Shown here piece after piece: positions 34,684 through 46,769 of a stretch of DNA of 64,000 nucleotides (position 1 is the first letter of the stretch; every line of letters starts with the position of its first letter). The notes beneath the pieces were generated by a model, which was not told the origin of the DNA, made no database searches, and was given only the letters and a program-made list of their open reading frames with translations. Source of the stretch: Anaeramoeba flamelloides (taxonomy: Eukaryota; Metamonada; Anaeramoebidae); assembly GCA_027625915.1 (NCBI GenBank), contig JANTQA010000012.1, positions 1,147,001-1,211,000 on the forward strand, written 5' to 3'. Made by a program: the position numbers and the translations under genes.

Positions 34684-37600
34684 TTAATTAAAATCACTTT
34701 CGGATTTATCTCTTTGAGATATCAATTCTCTATCATTGTTGGACCCCTCATCTTCTAAAATATGGGAAACAGAACTATGGCTTTCTACATAGAATTTTTT
34801 CACTATAAAATTATAGGAAAAAATAAATTAAAAAAATAAAAAATTATCAAATTTAGATCTTGTAAAAGATTCAATTAAAAATATATATATATAAAAACAA
34901 AACAATAAAATTTAAAATACACCTACTTTCAGACTGTTTTGGAGGAAGCTCAAAAACAAAAAACATAATTAAAAAGGCTGGGAATATCTCTGCAAGCAAA
35001 AAATATAAAAAAATATAAATACCGATTTGATAATCACTCATTTTCGCATTATAAACATGGTATATTGTGATTAAGGGAATTCGAATTAAATGGGAAATTG
35101 TGCATAACATAATAATTCTTACCATTTTTTTAATTCTCATATGTAGATGTGAATTAGAATCCGATGGAAACAAATGCAATAACTTTGAAGAATAAATCAA
35201 AAGACTAACTGCACATAAGAAAAATGTAATGTTTGAATAAATTAACCAAAGTTGCCCGCCCTCTGTAAGAAGTGAAATTAAACACGTACCAGCCCACATA
35301 CAAAGATTGAAAATTATATAAGTGCGAACCAATTTTTTTGAAACTTTTTTTGATTGATATCTTGACAAATTTCTTATTCTATAATAAATTTCCGCTCTAT
35401 TGTTTTGTATATTAAGATCATTTATTTATAACAAGAATAATAAGATTATTTTTTACATGAAAAAATCAAGAAAAATTTATAAATATAATTTGAAAAAAAA
35501 ATTCCTTGCAATTAAGAACTTTTATTTTTTAAGATAATTTCAAGATTAAAATTCATTTGATAAAAAATATTTCGATTCAAATTGAAATATTAATTATTTA
35601 ATCCAACAAAAAAATATTTAATCCAACAAAAAAACTATTAAATAAAATAAAATAAAAAAGATTTGGATTAATCATTAATCAGCCACGATATCAAAAACTA
35701 AATAAATATAATGGAATATTCCAAAATAAAGTTGATTTGATTCATTAGAAGTTTGAAACCGTTCAATAGAAACATACTACCGTCACCACCATTCTCACCC
35801 CGGTTCATTTGGGTTCCATGATTTTTGGTGATGATGTGCACTCCAAAAGAAACGAAGGGAATCTTGTTGATTTTTTTGTTTTATTTTAATTTTTTGAAAA
35901 TTTTCGAAAATCAAATTTCAAACAAGAGGAATCAAAGAAATCCACCTCATTCTTTAATAAGAAAACCAATAAAAAATTACCATTTTTTCTATTCCATTTA
36001 AAGGAGTAGTTTCATGGGTTTGAATTTTTTTTCCAAAAAAGTACAACTTTCCCGATCATTGAAAAATTAGATTCTTCTTATCAAGGAGTAAGATTTATTT
36101 TTTAAAATTAAGAGTGATTTTTTTTTTTTTTTAAAAAGGTGAAATTGTGAATTTTTTTTTCCACAGTCCCCCTCTCCAGTTTTGTATATTTTTAAGTTAA
36201 TTATATAAAAAATTAAGTTAAGTAAAGTTACTGTTATTTATGGGATTTGGAAAGAGAGTGAGTGTTATTTTGAGAAATTGTAAAAATATTTTTCCCTTTT
36301 TTTTTTGTTTTTTTAAAGGGATTTTTTTTTTTAGTTTTTTGATTTTGTTATTCCAACAAATAAGAATTAAGTAATTACAAACTGTGATATTAGAGAAGAA
36401 AAGGATTAACTATAATAGACAAAATACATATTGTAAAGTATAAAATTAGAAAAAACCTGTAAAAAAATTTGTTGTAAGATCTTAAAAGTACAAGAAAAAA
36501 CACAAGAATATTTGATATATTGATAGATTTAAGAAAACTTCAAAAAATTTTCAAGTTCAAGTACCATTTTGTGATTTTTTAAAATCACTTTAAAGATAAA
36601 GAAGAAAAAAAAATTGGCTACTTAAATTCAAAGAAATGATAAAAATAACTTTATTTTCAAAATCTTTTTTGAAATGAAAGGAAATAATACCAGAGTTTTC
36701 AAATTTTATAAAAAAAGAAAATCAAGTAAAAATTATGTTGAGATTTTATTGAATTTAACATTATTATGAGGAAAAACTATATAATATCAATAAATCGCAA
36801 TTATAATCAGTAATCATGATACTCCCATACATTTCAATAGTAATCAATAAAATCGAGATTACCAACAAAATCGAGAAAAAAAGTCATTCATTTTTTTTAT
36901 CTAATAAAAAGTATTTTTCTTTAAGAGAACCGGTATGGGCAAGTGGCAACACAGCCTAGTGTACAATCTGAAGGCCGGTGTTCTATTCCCTTAATCATTA
37001 TTTCTTATTGTTTACCATTTTCTTAAATAGCCACCACGGTGTAATTTTAATTAAAAATCGGGCTTATGCTTCTTAGAACCACTAATTCTTTGAGGAAATC
37101 GTTTGACAGAATTGAATCTTTTTGACTATTATAAAACTGAACGGAATTGGAACAAAATCCCTCTCAATTTATGGAGCGGATCCGATTTTTGGGAGAAACG
37201 ACCAGCTCTCACTTGGTTCAACAATATCTCTAATTCAAATTAGGGATTCGGGCAAACAGGTGGACTTTTAGTACCCACTCTTTAATGGAAAAAAAAAAAA
37301 GTATTTTTCTTTTCATTTTTTACAAGTTTGAAATTTCAAATGAATGATTAAATCAAAGAATTATCAACACATTCAGAAAAAGATGATATTATATAACATA
37401 GATGACTATTTTTTTTTTAAAAAAAACCGAGTAAGGTAAATACCAGGCAAATTATCAAGAAGTAAGTAACTTTCAATTCTTTTTTTCCTGATTGATGAAA
37501 AAAACCTTTCTTTACAAGAAAAAACTGAATTATTACCCACATTACCCAAGAATAATTGATAAAAATGAAGCAAAAATTTGATCAAGAGAGAATTTTGATA

Positions 37601-40600
37601 TATACAAGAAGGTATAAACGCAAAAATAAATTATAAATTCTGGGGTTTGAATAAATCTCAGACAAATTAAGAGTTTTCCAAAACAAATATAAAAAAATTA
37701 ATTGGAAAGCAGAAAATTTAAAATTGCTAAATGCAAATCTTAATCAATTTAGAGAAAACTTAATAATAAATAACTCTGGAAGGAAAGATCAAGAACATTT
37801 AAAAATTATTAGAGTTACAAAAAATACGGATAAACAACCTTGTTGTACAGTACTGTCAATTGCTATAGAGTACCTATGTTTTTTTTTGTGTGTCGAGGTT
37901 TTTTTTTAATTCTTGTTTTTGCTTCGAAAAATCTATCAAAAAAAAAAAAAAAAACACAAATTTACAAAAACCTAATAGCGCTTTTCCAGAATTTTTAAGA
38001 ATAAAATCAAAGATTTTAAACTATTTATTTGTAAAAACAATAGATTTTGGTTAGGTTTTTTTGAGTTTTCTCATTTATTTGTTGATAGTTATCCATTCTT
38101 TTGAATTCAGGAAAATTTACGAAAAGTGTTCATCAAGTGCCTAGGTTTTTTTTAATTTCAGAAATTAAAAAATTCCGAATTGTGATTTTCTTGATGTTTT
38201 CTGTTTTTTTTGTAAAATCTATTGATTTTCCAAATAAATAGAAAACTCAAAAAAAAACCTAGAACACTTCACAAATAAACAGAAAACCCAAGAAAACCTA
38301 ACGAAACTTCTCCATAATTTAAAAGAAAATTTTGCAATCATTGATTTTACTAAATTCTTTTATATTCCGAAAAACCTAGCTGCGCTTTTTTTAATTTATG
38401 AAATAAACCTAATAAATGTAGGGGAGAATTAATTTCCCCTTCAAAAAAAAATAAAAAAATAAATATGAGTTTTTATACATGACGTAGCTTCTTGAAGAAG
38501 GGTTTTTTAAAAAAATAGAAATCCAAAAAAAAAACATTTAAATTAGTGATTTTATAGTTTTGTTATTCAAAAAAGATTTGTAAATTAAACCATCTCCTTT
38601 AAGCCTGAATAGAGTAAAGCAAACATTTTTACCAAATATGTTATATATTAAGGGTTGATAGGTATTCAATGTATTTATATTAATAACAATCTATAATTCA
38701 TTCAATAACGAATTGAGAAATGATAGTTTAATTTAGGTTGTTTTAAAATTAATTTAAAAGATCGATTAATTTTCAACCAAATCAAAATCAAAGACAAATT
38801 ATTTTTTAATCGGATTCGTTGATTTGATTTGATTGGATTTTTTTTGTTCATTTTTTAAAAAACAATTTTTTTCGAAAAAAAATGATAGATCAATATTTCT
38901 AAATAAATTAAAAAAATTAAATTTTAATAAAATAAATTTAAATCAAAGAGTGTTTAAAATTATTTTCATTGATTAATAATCATGAAATCTATGATTTTAC
39001 GCTTAAATTTCTGAAATTAAAAACAAGTATAATGTCATATAGAGTGTAATTTTACACATCTTTCCAAATTACAATAATAATTTCATTATTTTTTAAAACA
39101 CAAAGATTAAAAAGCATTTTAAAAGAATATAAAGTTAATTAAAAGCATTTTTTTCTCCTGATCTATTAGCCAATCCAAAAAATTTTCAAAATCAAAAAAA
39201 TTTTTAAATTATCCTAAAATTTTCAAACTTTTATATTGCTCAGACTCTTTAAATTATGATATTAGGATAGTTCTCACGATTTGTTGTAATTTATTGAAAA
39301 TTTATAAACATTATCCAGAATAAAAAATAGAAATTTTGTATTAGTCGAAAATAATAAATACAAAGTTATTTAAAAAAGAACTTTGAGTATTTTACTTATT
39401 CAAATGTTTTTTAGAATAATTTTAATAGAATAATAGACCGAGATAAATCAAATATTGAAATTTTTAATGTTAAAATTCCAAATTTACCGTTGTGAAAAAA
39501 AAAAAAAGAGAGAGGAATTAAAAAAAAAATATGGAATTTTATTTCATTCCTCATTACTTTTTCGTAAAAGTTAATTTCAAAAAAAATCCTAATTTAAATT
39601 AGAAAAAACAATATTTCTCAACTTTAAGTGAAATTCAAAAATAAAAATGAATAATTTTTTAACTATTTTTTTACAAAAGTTTTTAAACAAGTGAAAGTAA
39701 ATTTCCATAAAAGTTTGAATTCTATATTATCTTGCAAAATACCATAAAAATAAAAATCACTTATTAAATTATTAAATAAAAGTTCTAAATAGTTGAATTT
39801 TTCAAAATTTAAAGAATAATATGAATAGATAATCCTTCAATTAAAAAATAAACAACATAATTAAAAATAATTTATATTTATTAATACCATTTTATACCAC
39901 CCTTACCACAAAAAAGTTTTATGAAAAAAAAATTTGGAAATAGAATTCTAAAAATGACTATTAATTTTTATTTTTTCAAATAAAATATTTGAAAAATTTA
40001 ATTTTGAAATATTTATTGTAAACATTAGTAAAATTAAAATTTTTGAGGGGATTTGAACTTTTGATATTAGCATCTACCACGATGAATTCTAATTTAAATA
40101 TATATTATTATTGAACATAAATCATATTAATTCACCAAGGTTCAAATATCTCCAAAAAATTCAAGTAGTAAATTTAGCAATAAAAGTTGATTTCATCAAT
40201 TAAAAATGATCTATTGTCTGAGTAAATAGATTTAAACAATTTTAGAAAAAAATCTATTTCAAGACAAAATTAAAGCTTGAATAATCAATATTCAGACTAC
40301 AAAGTTGAAAAATATCTTTATTAAATTTGTTTCAAAATGTATATTAGTAGCTAAAAAAATGAATAATTTGAAAAAATTAGATAATTAAACTCTGTAATTA
40401 TTTTTGACAAATTATTTTCAGATTTTGGAAATAATCTGAAAAAACAACTGGCTTTATAGAAAGGAAAGGAAAATATCCAATCTTTATATTTTTATGTGAA
40501 TAATTATTATAGTCAGTTCCACTTTTAATACACAAACTTTCAACAAAAATTAAGTCATAAAAAAAAACTCTCAAATTAAGACACAAAATTCAAATTCACA

Positions 40601-42191
40601 TTAAAATAAATTGTGTAAAAAAAAAATTCCAAAAAATGTCCATTAATTTGAGATCTTTTTTAAGCCTTAAAATTCGTTAAAAGTTTGTAAGGTAAAATTG
40701 GAGCTGACTGTAAATTAAATCTTGAAATTAAAAAAATAATGACTTTTGTAGTTTCTAAATTACAATTATTAAAGACTGGGATCTATAATTTGAGTTTCAC
40801 TTTTTTAGATTGTGGAAATTGTAATTTTAGAAAAATTTTCAAAATGAAAAATTTTTATTGTAATCCTTTAAAAAAAAATGTAAAAATCTACTGTTCAATA
40901 ATATTTATAATAGATTTTTTTGAGCCACAGAAAACATTTGAACTTAAGAGAACTTATAAGCTTAATTTCAAAAATTGAGGCAGATTTTTCATTAGAAAAA
41001 AATTAGTTTAATTGTGTTTTTAATTGAATTATAATATATTTTACTACATTTTTTAGAGATAATAATCAATATAGATTAATAAATAAAAATATAGTGTAAT
41101 CATTGTATTTTTTAAAAAACAAATGAAAAAAGAAAAAAATAAGAATAAAAAAGTTTGCCACTAATTTTGAAATTTGGCTTATGTTTTACTTTCTTTTACT
41201 TGATACTTTAACTTTAGATGATGATCTATTGTGGCGCTAACACTTCAAGAGCCAATAATTTTTTCAATAAATTCCAAAATACTCGAGCCTTGGGATCTGT
41301 TGTGGTGGGGTTACTCCCTTAGGAAATTAGTTTCAGTCCAAGAAGAATTTTCGTTTGATCATGAATAAAAAAAACAGAAAACAAGTGAAAAATTTTTCCA
41401 CTTTAAAAATTTCATTGTTTATTTACACAATTGACACATTTTGCTTCAACCAAAAAAAAAATCAGAAATGAGTCACTTCTAATCATTCTAAATCTGACAG
41501 ATATGTTTTTCCTAATTTTCAAGTTTTTGTTTTTTTTAGGAATCAAATTTCTCAAAACAGCAGTTTGTTTAAATTTTGATAATTTTGAGATTTTATTATA
41601 GGGGTAAGTTTTTTTGATATTGTTTATTACCCAAAAGAGTTTGCAAAAAAAGTGTCAGGTAAATTTCGCTTTAAAAAAAGTACCAGCAATTTTGAAACAT
41701 ACTTAGTTGCTCACGATTAGAAAATTTTTGAATAAGCATGACAACGTTCGGAGAATCGGTTCCAAAATTTTAATCGAAACACAAAACATAAAAAATGATT
41801 GAAATGATTTTGGAAGGGTAGAATATTCCGAGAACTAAAACAAGAAAAAAAAAGAAAAAAAAAAGAAAAAAAAAAAATATCCAACTACTTACAGGATAAA
41901 AAGTAAAAGAACAAATGCTGAAATAAAAAAGTTGGTTGTTAAGTCGCCCCATAAAGCAAAATATTTATGATTCTGGATATTGATGCTAAAAGTTTGTGCT
42001 AATAAATAACAAATCCTTGATAAGGTTTGGATTATGATCATAAAAAGAAATATTTTTTGTAATAATGAACCAGAAACCCGCGAGAAGATCAGACACATTC
42101 TGACTATTGCTGTGATCGTAAGTAAGAAAAAGAAAAAACAACAGAGAAAAATTGCTATTGTAGTTATTGTTCCAAAAACACTATTGAACAT
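34684..42191 (-). CDS. THH1/TOM1/TOM3-family seven-helix membrane protein
   Basis: Three exons join in phase to 295 residues: 42191-41893 (donor CCT|GTAAGT), 35396-34927 (acceptor CAATAG, donor A|GTAGGT) and 34802-34684. Exon 1 holds helices 1-3 with TAIVRMCLIFSRVSGSLLQK, the family's LVQL-RI-RVP-QK region. Exon 2 begins AEIYYRIRNLSRYQ, equal to the plant FWAEIYYQAR motif, and continues through the remaining helices (NITFFLCAVSLLIYSSKLLH, then FLLAEIFPAFLIMFFVFELP ending PPKQ). Exon 3 is a hydrophilic, serine/acid-rich cytosolic tail. In plants, TOM1/TOM3 are tonoplast proteins used by tobamovirus replication complexes, and the fold is GPCR-like; the role in protists is not known. The 6.5 kb first intron carries repeat copy A with a SINE. 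Identity rests on several spaced motifs. Confidence 0.85.
36924..37300 (+). mobile_element. tRNA-derived SINE, copy 1
   Basis: About 375 bp, starting AGAGAACCGGTATGGGCAAG and ending in an A tail. The head has an A-box-like TGGGCAAGTGG at 36936-36946 and a B-box-like GTGTTCTATTCC at 36978-36989 (GGGTTCTATTCC in copy 2, closer to the polymerase III consensus). It is flanked by a 17 bp direct repeat, AAAAAGTATTTTTCTTT, at 36906-36922 and 37296-37312. Internal sequence is far less AT-rich than the host DNA. A closely similar inverted copy is at 55293-55680. Confidence 0.88.
37640..37909 (+). pseudogene. Coding-like fragment in the insert of copy A
   Basis: A frame reads INWKAENLKLLNANLNQFRE and onward to KDQEHLKIIRVTKNTDKQPC before running into the inverted-repeat element. 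Composition is protein-like, but no family is recognised. It lies in the segment absent from A', so it probably came with an inserted element. Confidence 0.3.
37880..38400. mobile_element. Inverted-repeat element M2, copy 1 (disrupted)
   Basis: Carries repeated modules AAACCTAATAGCGCTTTTCC, AAGTGCCTAGGTTTT, ACCTAGAACACTTCACAAAT and AACCTAGCTGCGCTTTTTTT in both orientations, shared with 47859-48135. The arrangement suggests two partly overlapping or nested copies. It belongs to the part of A that A' lacks. Confidence 0.5.
40510..40710. mobile_element. TA-flanked palindromic MITE, copy 3
   Basis: 201 bp, left end (T)AGTCAGTTCCACTTTTAA, right end GGAGCTGACTG followed by TA. The arms are partly eroded. 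It lies in the first intron of the TOM1-like gene, just outside copy A. Confidence 0.7.
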
Positions 42192-42865
42192 TTAATGAGT
42201 AAAAAAAGTAAATAAAAAAAAAAAAACACATAAAATGATTTAATATTTGACAAAAATCATTTTCTCAATTATTTTCTCATTCATTTTTTTGAGGACAAAA
42301 ATCATCCAAGTTTATCATGATTCTTTGCAAGATCTCAAAAGAAGGAAAATTTTGATTGTTGGAAAATTGGTTTTTTAAAATATCGATCAACATACATAAC
42401 CAAATTAGGTAATAAGAATTGAATTTAATAAACTTTTTTCTTTGAAAAAAGTGTAATTCTCTGGTTTTTTTATTGAATAATTGGAGAAATAAATTTGCTA
42501 AAAGAAAATTTGATTTTTTCAATTTGCAAAACAAATTTCCCAAAAATAAACGATTATTAAACTTTTAAAGAGAATAAAATCCCAAGCTGGAGTTGGGGTT
42601 TTAATACATTAGATTAATTTTATAATAATGAAATTATTTATTAACCATATAATCAATAAATAAAGTAGGATTATTACAATTATTTCACAATTAATAAATA
42701 AAAATTCCACTTTTACTTTTTGTAGATTTTTTTTTCGAATTAATTGTTGAAAGCACATCGAAGGTCCTGAAAAAATCAATAAAAAATGATACTTTTAGAG
42801 ATTTAATTTGGTTTTAGATTGAACTTTTTATATAAAATTTGAATATAGGTAATATGATTTTTACA
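42192..42865. other. 5' flank of the TOM1-like gene
   Basis: Likely promoter region. The open frame at 42277-42543 on the minus strand (phenylalanine- and lysine-rich) has no domain and ends about 85 bp before the TOM1-like start; it is probably not coding. Confidence 0.45.
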
Positions 42866-44610
42866 GTTTTTTTAAGGAAGTAGATATATTTTTCCATTTT
42901 GAAAATTTATAATTATGTGAACCTTATTGATAAATATTTTTTGAGTATCAGCAGATACTGAAACTTTGAAACCAAAATATCATTCGCTACTATTCATAAA
43001 AAGAAATCAAACCCAAAGTAATTCAGAGTTGAATCTTTAATTTTTCGATTTTTTGAACAGTTTTTTTGATTCAATTTTTGGTTTTATTAAATTAGGTTTT
43101 GGATCTAGAAATGTGTTTATGGTAATAAATAAAAATAACCAAACTGTTAAAAAAAAAAAAACCCGAAAAGGTGTGTATTTGAAACTTATATTTTCTTTTA
43201 TAAGACCAAATACAAAAGATTACCTTTTCCAAATAAATTTGTTGAAATCAAGAATGAAAAAAAAAAAAAATCGATCAAAGCCTATTATGATGATTAGTAT
43301 TCTTTTTCTTCTTAGTTTATATGATTCCAAACAATTTATAGCCTTGGATTTCTCACCCCATTATTGTTTATATTTATTTTACGAAAGAATTTTATGACAA
43401 ATTAGCTTTCAAAATTCAATTTTCAAATATTTTAATCAAACAATACCAAAACAAAGAATACTATTTCAAAAATTAAAATAAAGGAGTTGAATTCTCGAAA
43501 TCCAAAAAAACAGTTACAAAAGATCCAACCAAAATAAAAAGAAAAATTTAGGAAAAAATTCAATCATAGACTCAGAATTATTTTTCGTACTCAATTTAAT
43601 GGAAAAAGAAATAATTATCAAATCAAACAAATTCATCCAATAAATCTTAATTCCTCAAGAAGTATTTTGGAATTTTAAAAAATATCTGATTTTCTGAACT
43701 AAAACTAGAATTAGATGAATTAAATCAAAATATAATTTAAAATTCATTTTGGGGAATTCTTTTGAAATAAAAAGTAATTTGTTTCTAAAAAATTTTACTA
43801 ACAAAATTATTTCCAGTAAAGAATTAAATATCCAACCAAATAAAGAATAAGTAATTGTATCAAATGATACAGATCAGATCAAGAAATAATAGATTTTTAT
43901 TTATTTTTTCAAGCTCAATTTTTTAATTTTTTGGATTTCCATTTTTTAGGTGGTATATAAATATAAACTAAATTTCAGAATAAATGGCCCATCTTACATT
44001 TCAATAATGGATTACTTTTGTATCGTTTTGAAGTTCCCCCCTCACAATGAAAAGTTTGCAAATAAATCATTTTTTCTCTTTTTTATTTTTTCAACAGTGT
44101 TTTGTTAAAATGGAAAATGAAAATGAAAAATTGGAAAGAAGTAACAGATGAATTAATGAAAAAATTGGTTTCAAATATGAAAAAGAGGTTTTATTTAGTT
44201 ATTCAAATGGAAGGAGAATCGATAAATGGGTTTTAATAATTTTTTAAATTTTCTATTTTTTCTGTAATGCTTCTTTCAAAATAAATGACCCAATTTTTTT
44301 GAACTGTTTTTTTTATTTTTTTTTCTACTTTTATATTGAGACAAAAAATAAATATCTCTTGAGTATAGTATTGAATATTAAAATCGAAATTTTTATGTTA
44401 TAATAGATAACTTCAATTATTAAAAATATTTTTCTTTAAAATTTGATTTTTAATATGACAATGATTTTGAAAGATAGTTTATTATACATAGGAAATATGC
44501 CACTCGGGTATTTATTAAAATATCAATGTATCTGGTTATTGAAATGATTTGAAGCATTGAGTTTCACATAAAAGGTGGAATTCTAAAAATGACAAATATA
44601 CTTAGTCTCT
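42866..44610 (-). repeat. Dispersed repeat R2, copy B
   Basis: Direct relative of 53576-54840 (B') and inverted relative of 4960-6250. Blocks include GAAACTTTGAAACCAAAATA near 42960, CCCAAAGTAATTCAGAGTTG near 43015, GGAGTTGAATTCTCGAAATC near 43485 and AAGCATTGAGTTTCACATAA near 44555. B has about 510 bp (about 43965-44485) not found in B'. The frame at 43053-43397 lies inside the repeat and is not conserved in B'. Confidence 0.75.
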
Positions 44611-45442
44611 TAAATCTTTAAAAAGTATTTAATAAAGTACTTCAATAGTATAAAAGTGGCTCCGAATGGATTCAAAAAAAAAAAAAAAAAAAAAACTAAC
44701 AACAGAAACAAACAAAAATCTTTCACTAACCCACGTATGATTGGTGATCATCAAAATGAAGAACATTTAACATCAATAAAAAATAAAAAAAAAAAAAGAA
44801 AGTGTTTAGGAATCAAGATAATGTTGTTCTTTTAAAAAAAGTATTTAAAAATGAAATTTTAAACCATTTTTTAATGAAGGGGATTTTCTTTTAAATAAAA
44901 CATCCAAAATAAAAATCCTTGCATTTCTGTACCACATAAATTAACACAGAAGAACCACTGAAAGATCCTTTGCTGACTAATTGTGGAGTATTGGCAAAAA
45001 GATAAAGAAAAATTTTTAAGAAGAAAGATTTTAAATTTTTAATAAGCTACACGATCTAACAGATAATTACGATCATTTGGATCTTAAGAATTAAGAGGGG
45101 TTAACAGAAAGAAAGAAAGAAATCCAAAAAAGTTAAACACTTCAAAGTAAATGTGGTTTGTAAAAAAGTAAAGCTTACTTGTCTAGTTATATTAAAAAGG
45201 AAAATTATTTAAAAAAAAAAAAACACAATTAATAAAAAATAGAATTGTTAAAAGTTATTTTCTTCAATTTCAATAACATCACCGAAGAAGGTTTATTGAT
45301 TTATTTTGTTTGAGATTCTTGTTTAACGAAAATTTATATTTCAAATTAAACATATTAAAAAGATGTTCGAAAAATCATATTATGAAATTGCAAGAATGTT
45401 GTTTGTTCCTGACAATGCCAAGGTATTTGAATTAGACAGGAT
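44611..45442. other. Spacer with exon-like pieces on the plus strand
   Basis: Near 44740 a frame reads MIGDHQNEEHLTSIKNKK, and near 44957 another reads EPLKDPLLTNCGVLAKR after AACACAG. The second resembles the zinc-ligand half of RING-like folds (EPL-DP-C-G), but the histidine and remaining cysteines are absent. Too little to call a gene. Confidence 0.3.
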
Positions 45443-45688
45443 TTAGATAATTTTTCTCTTTTTAAAGAATCCCTTAAGATAATAAACCTGAAGTGTTCCA
45501 GTTGTAAACAAAACCAAAATGGAAAGAATTGAGAACCACATTACTCTTGAATTGGTAGATTCTAGTGGGATTGGTGAAAAGATTTGTATGTTATATTAGG
45601 AGAGTTAGAAAGTAAAATGATAGAAATAGAGAATGAAGTTTGGTTAGGAAAGTTTTAGTTTTAAAAGAGTGTGATTTTTAAAAAAGAG

Positions 45689-45737
<49 letters not shown>

Positions 45738-46502
45738 TAAAAACAAAATAACTTTAAAAAAAAAAAAAAAAAAAGAGAAAAGAATTAAAAAAGTGAGGAA
45801 ATCAAAAAGCTTTACCATTTGTGTTTCTCATTGCTTCTTCTCTACCTTTTGCATAAATTATATCGGTATGAATTTCAAGGACTTGATCTTGCATTTTTCT
45901 GATCTCTCTTTCTAAAGGACCTAAATGTTCTTTTTTGGCAATGTCTTCATAGTCTCTTGCTGCAATACCGTATTTATAGTTGAAAGAAATTCTTTGAATG
46001 GTATCTTTTTTTTAAAAAATATAAAAAAAAAGAAAAGAAAAGAAAAGAAAAGAATAATTATAATTAATTTTTTTTTTTTATAATTTGTCAAAGTCAGAGA
46101 AGCAAAGTAAAAAATTTTTTTTAAAAAACTTTCTTTTTTAATTTACTTCTTTGTTGAAGAAAGGTTATTTTTTTTTTTATGGTTTGTTTTACCTTGTAGT
46201 AAGTTTGGTTGTGGTCTTTTGGTTGAAAAACAAAAGTGATAATCACCGGTTTGGTCGGTATGGAAAGCAAACTTGCCAGGTTGGTTGGTTTGTTTTTTCT
46301 GAATGACTTGTTTTTGTGGATTATAAATTATCAGTTCTGGATGAAGTAGAATTGGTTCCATCAGTTCAAAATCACCGGTAACCAAAGAATCGTGTTCGAT
46401 TTCTTCGTAAATACATTTTTCTTCTCGTTGACCAATGTCAAATTGAAGGGCAGTAACAAGGCCCAGTAAACAAACAATAAAAAGAAGATTCTTAAAATTC
46501 AT
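45443..46502 (-). CDS. p24/TMED cargo receptor, delta (TMED10)-like
   Basis: Three exons, 46502-46193, 46004-45816 and 45561-45443, join in phase (G|AT, G|AA) to 205 residues. A signal peptide (MNFKNLLFIVCLLGLVTALQ) is followed by a GOLD domain with the paired cysteines near EEKCIYEE and YHFCFST. Next come the helical stretch YKYGIAARDYEDIAKKEHLG, a coiled coil ending AKGREEAMRNTNESTNSRV, and one membrane helix (MWFSILSILVLFTTGTLQVYY). The cytosolic tail GFFKKRKII has the FF motif for COPII and a basic KxKxx-like COPI signal. p24 proteins cycle between ER and Golgi and load GPI-anchored and other cargo. The AKKEHL motif and tail point to the delta subfamily. Only exon 1 is an obvious reading frame on its own; the other two were found by homology and splice phase. 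Confidence 0.95.
45685..45735. repeat. Poly-A tract in the second intron of the TMED gene
   Basis: About 45 A bases followed by a second run near 45756-45774. The intron is otherwise ordinary. Confidence 0.8.
46028..46053. repeat. AAAAG microsatellite in the first TMED intron
   Basis: Five to six AAAAG units on the plus strand. On the transcribed strand this is CTTTT, giving a pyrimidine-rich stretch near the acceptor at 46005. Confidence 0.75.
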
Positions 46503-46769
46503 TGATTTGAAAAAATGATTTTGTTTCTATGTTCGCACAATAAAGTGAACTTATTTGGTTCTTTATATTTGAAACGTTTTTAGAGATTTCTTGACAGAAA
46601 GATTCTTTTAAATTTGTTGTTGGTTTGGTATACTTTGAAATTTAAAGAGTTGAAAAAGATTGCTATTTGCTTCTTTATCATCTTATTTTTTATTAGATTA
46701 CACCTTACTTATAGACGAGACACAGTACCCTAAACACCTAAGTACTTTTTATTGCTTTCGTTTGGATGC
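46503..46769. other. 5' flank of the TMED gene
   Basis: Less homopolymer-rich than most spacer. Likely holds the promoter, but no specific site is recognised. Confidence 0.35.

Larger units (their letters stand above)
36020..40090. repeat. Large duplicated repeat, copy A
   Basis: Direct copy of 56530-59200 (A'). Shared blocks run from AAAGTACAACTTTCCCGATC near 36040 to a B-box-like GATTTGAAC at 40052. In the best stretch (38880-39170) only about six differences in roughly 290 bases were counted by eye. Copy A is longer because it holds a SINE (36924-37300) and a further insert of about 1 kb (about 37510-38520) missing from A'. No coding region is seen in the shared part. Confidence 0.85.
35397..41892 (-). 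other. Giant first intron of the TOM1-like gene
   Basis: GTAAGT donor and AATAG acceptor enclose 6.5 kb, against 124 bp for the cyclo-ligase intron and about 130-250 bp for the TMED introns. Almost all of it is repeat: copy A (36020-40090), the SINE inside it, an inverted-repeat element insert, the MITE at 40510-40710, and a tRNA-like fragment near 41285. Confidence 0.8.

Noticed and set aside
40041-40085. A functional tRNA gene suggested by a good B-box
   Set aside because: There is no anticodon arm or acceptor stem pairing; treated as a tRNA-like repeat end.
44957-45010. RING or RTF2-like zinc-binding exon (EPLKDPLLTNCG)
   Set aside because: Only one cysteine and no histidine ligand follow, and neighbouring exons could not be found.
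45100-45125. GAAA repeats and other short periodic tracts as CRISPR-like arrays
   Set aside because: Simple microsatellites with no spacers; the DNA is nuclear eukaryotic.
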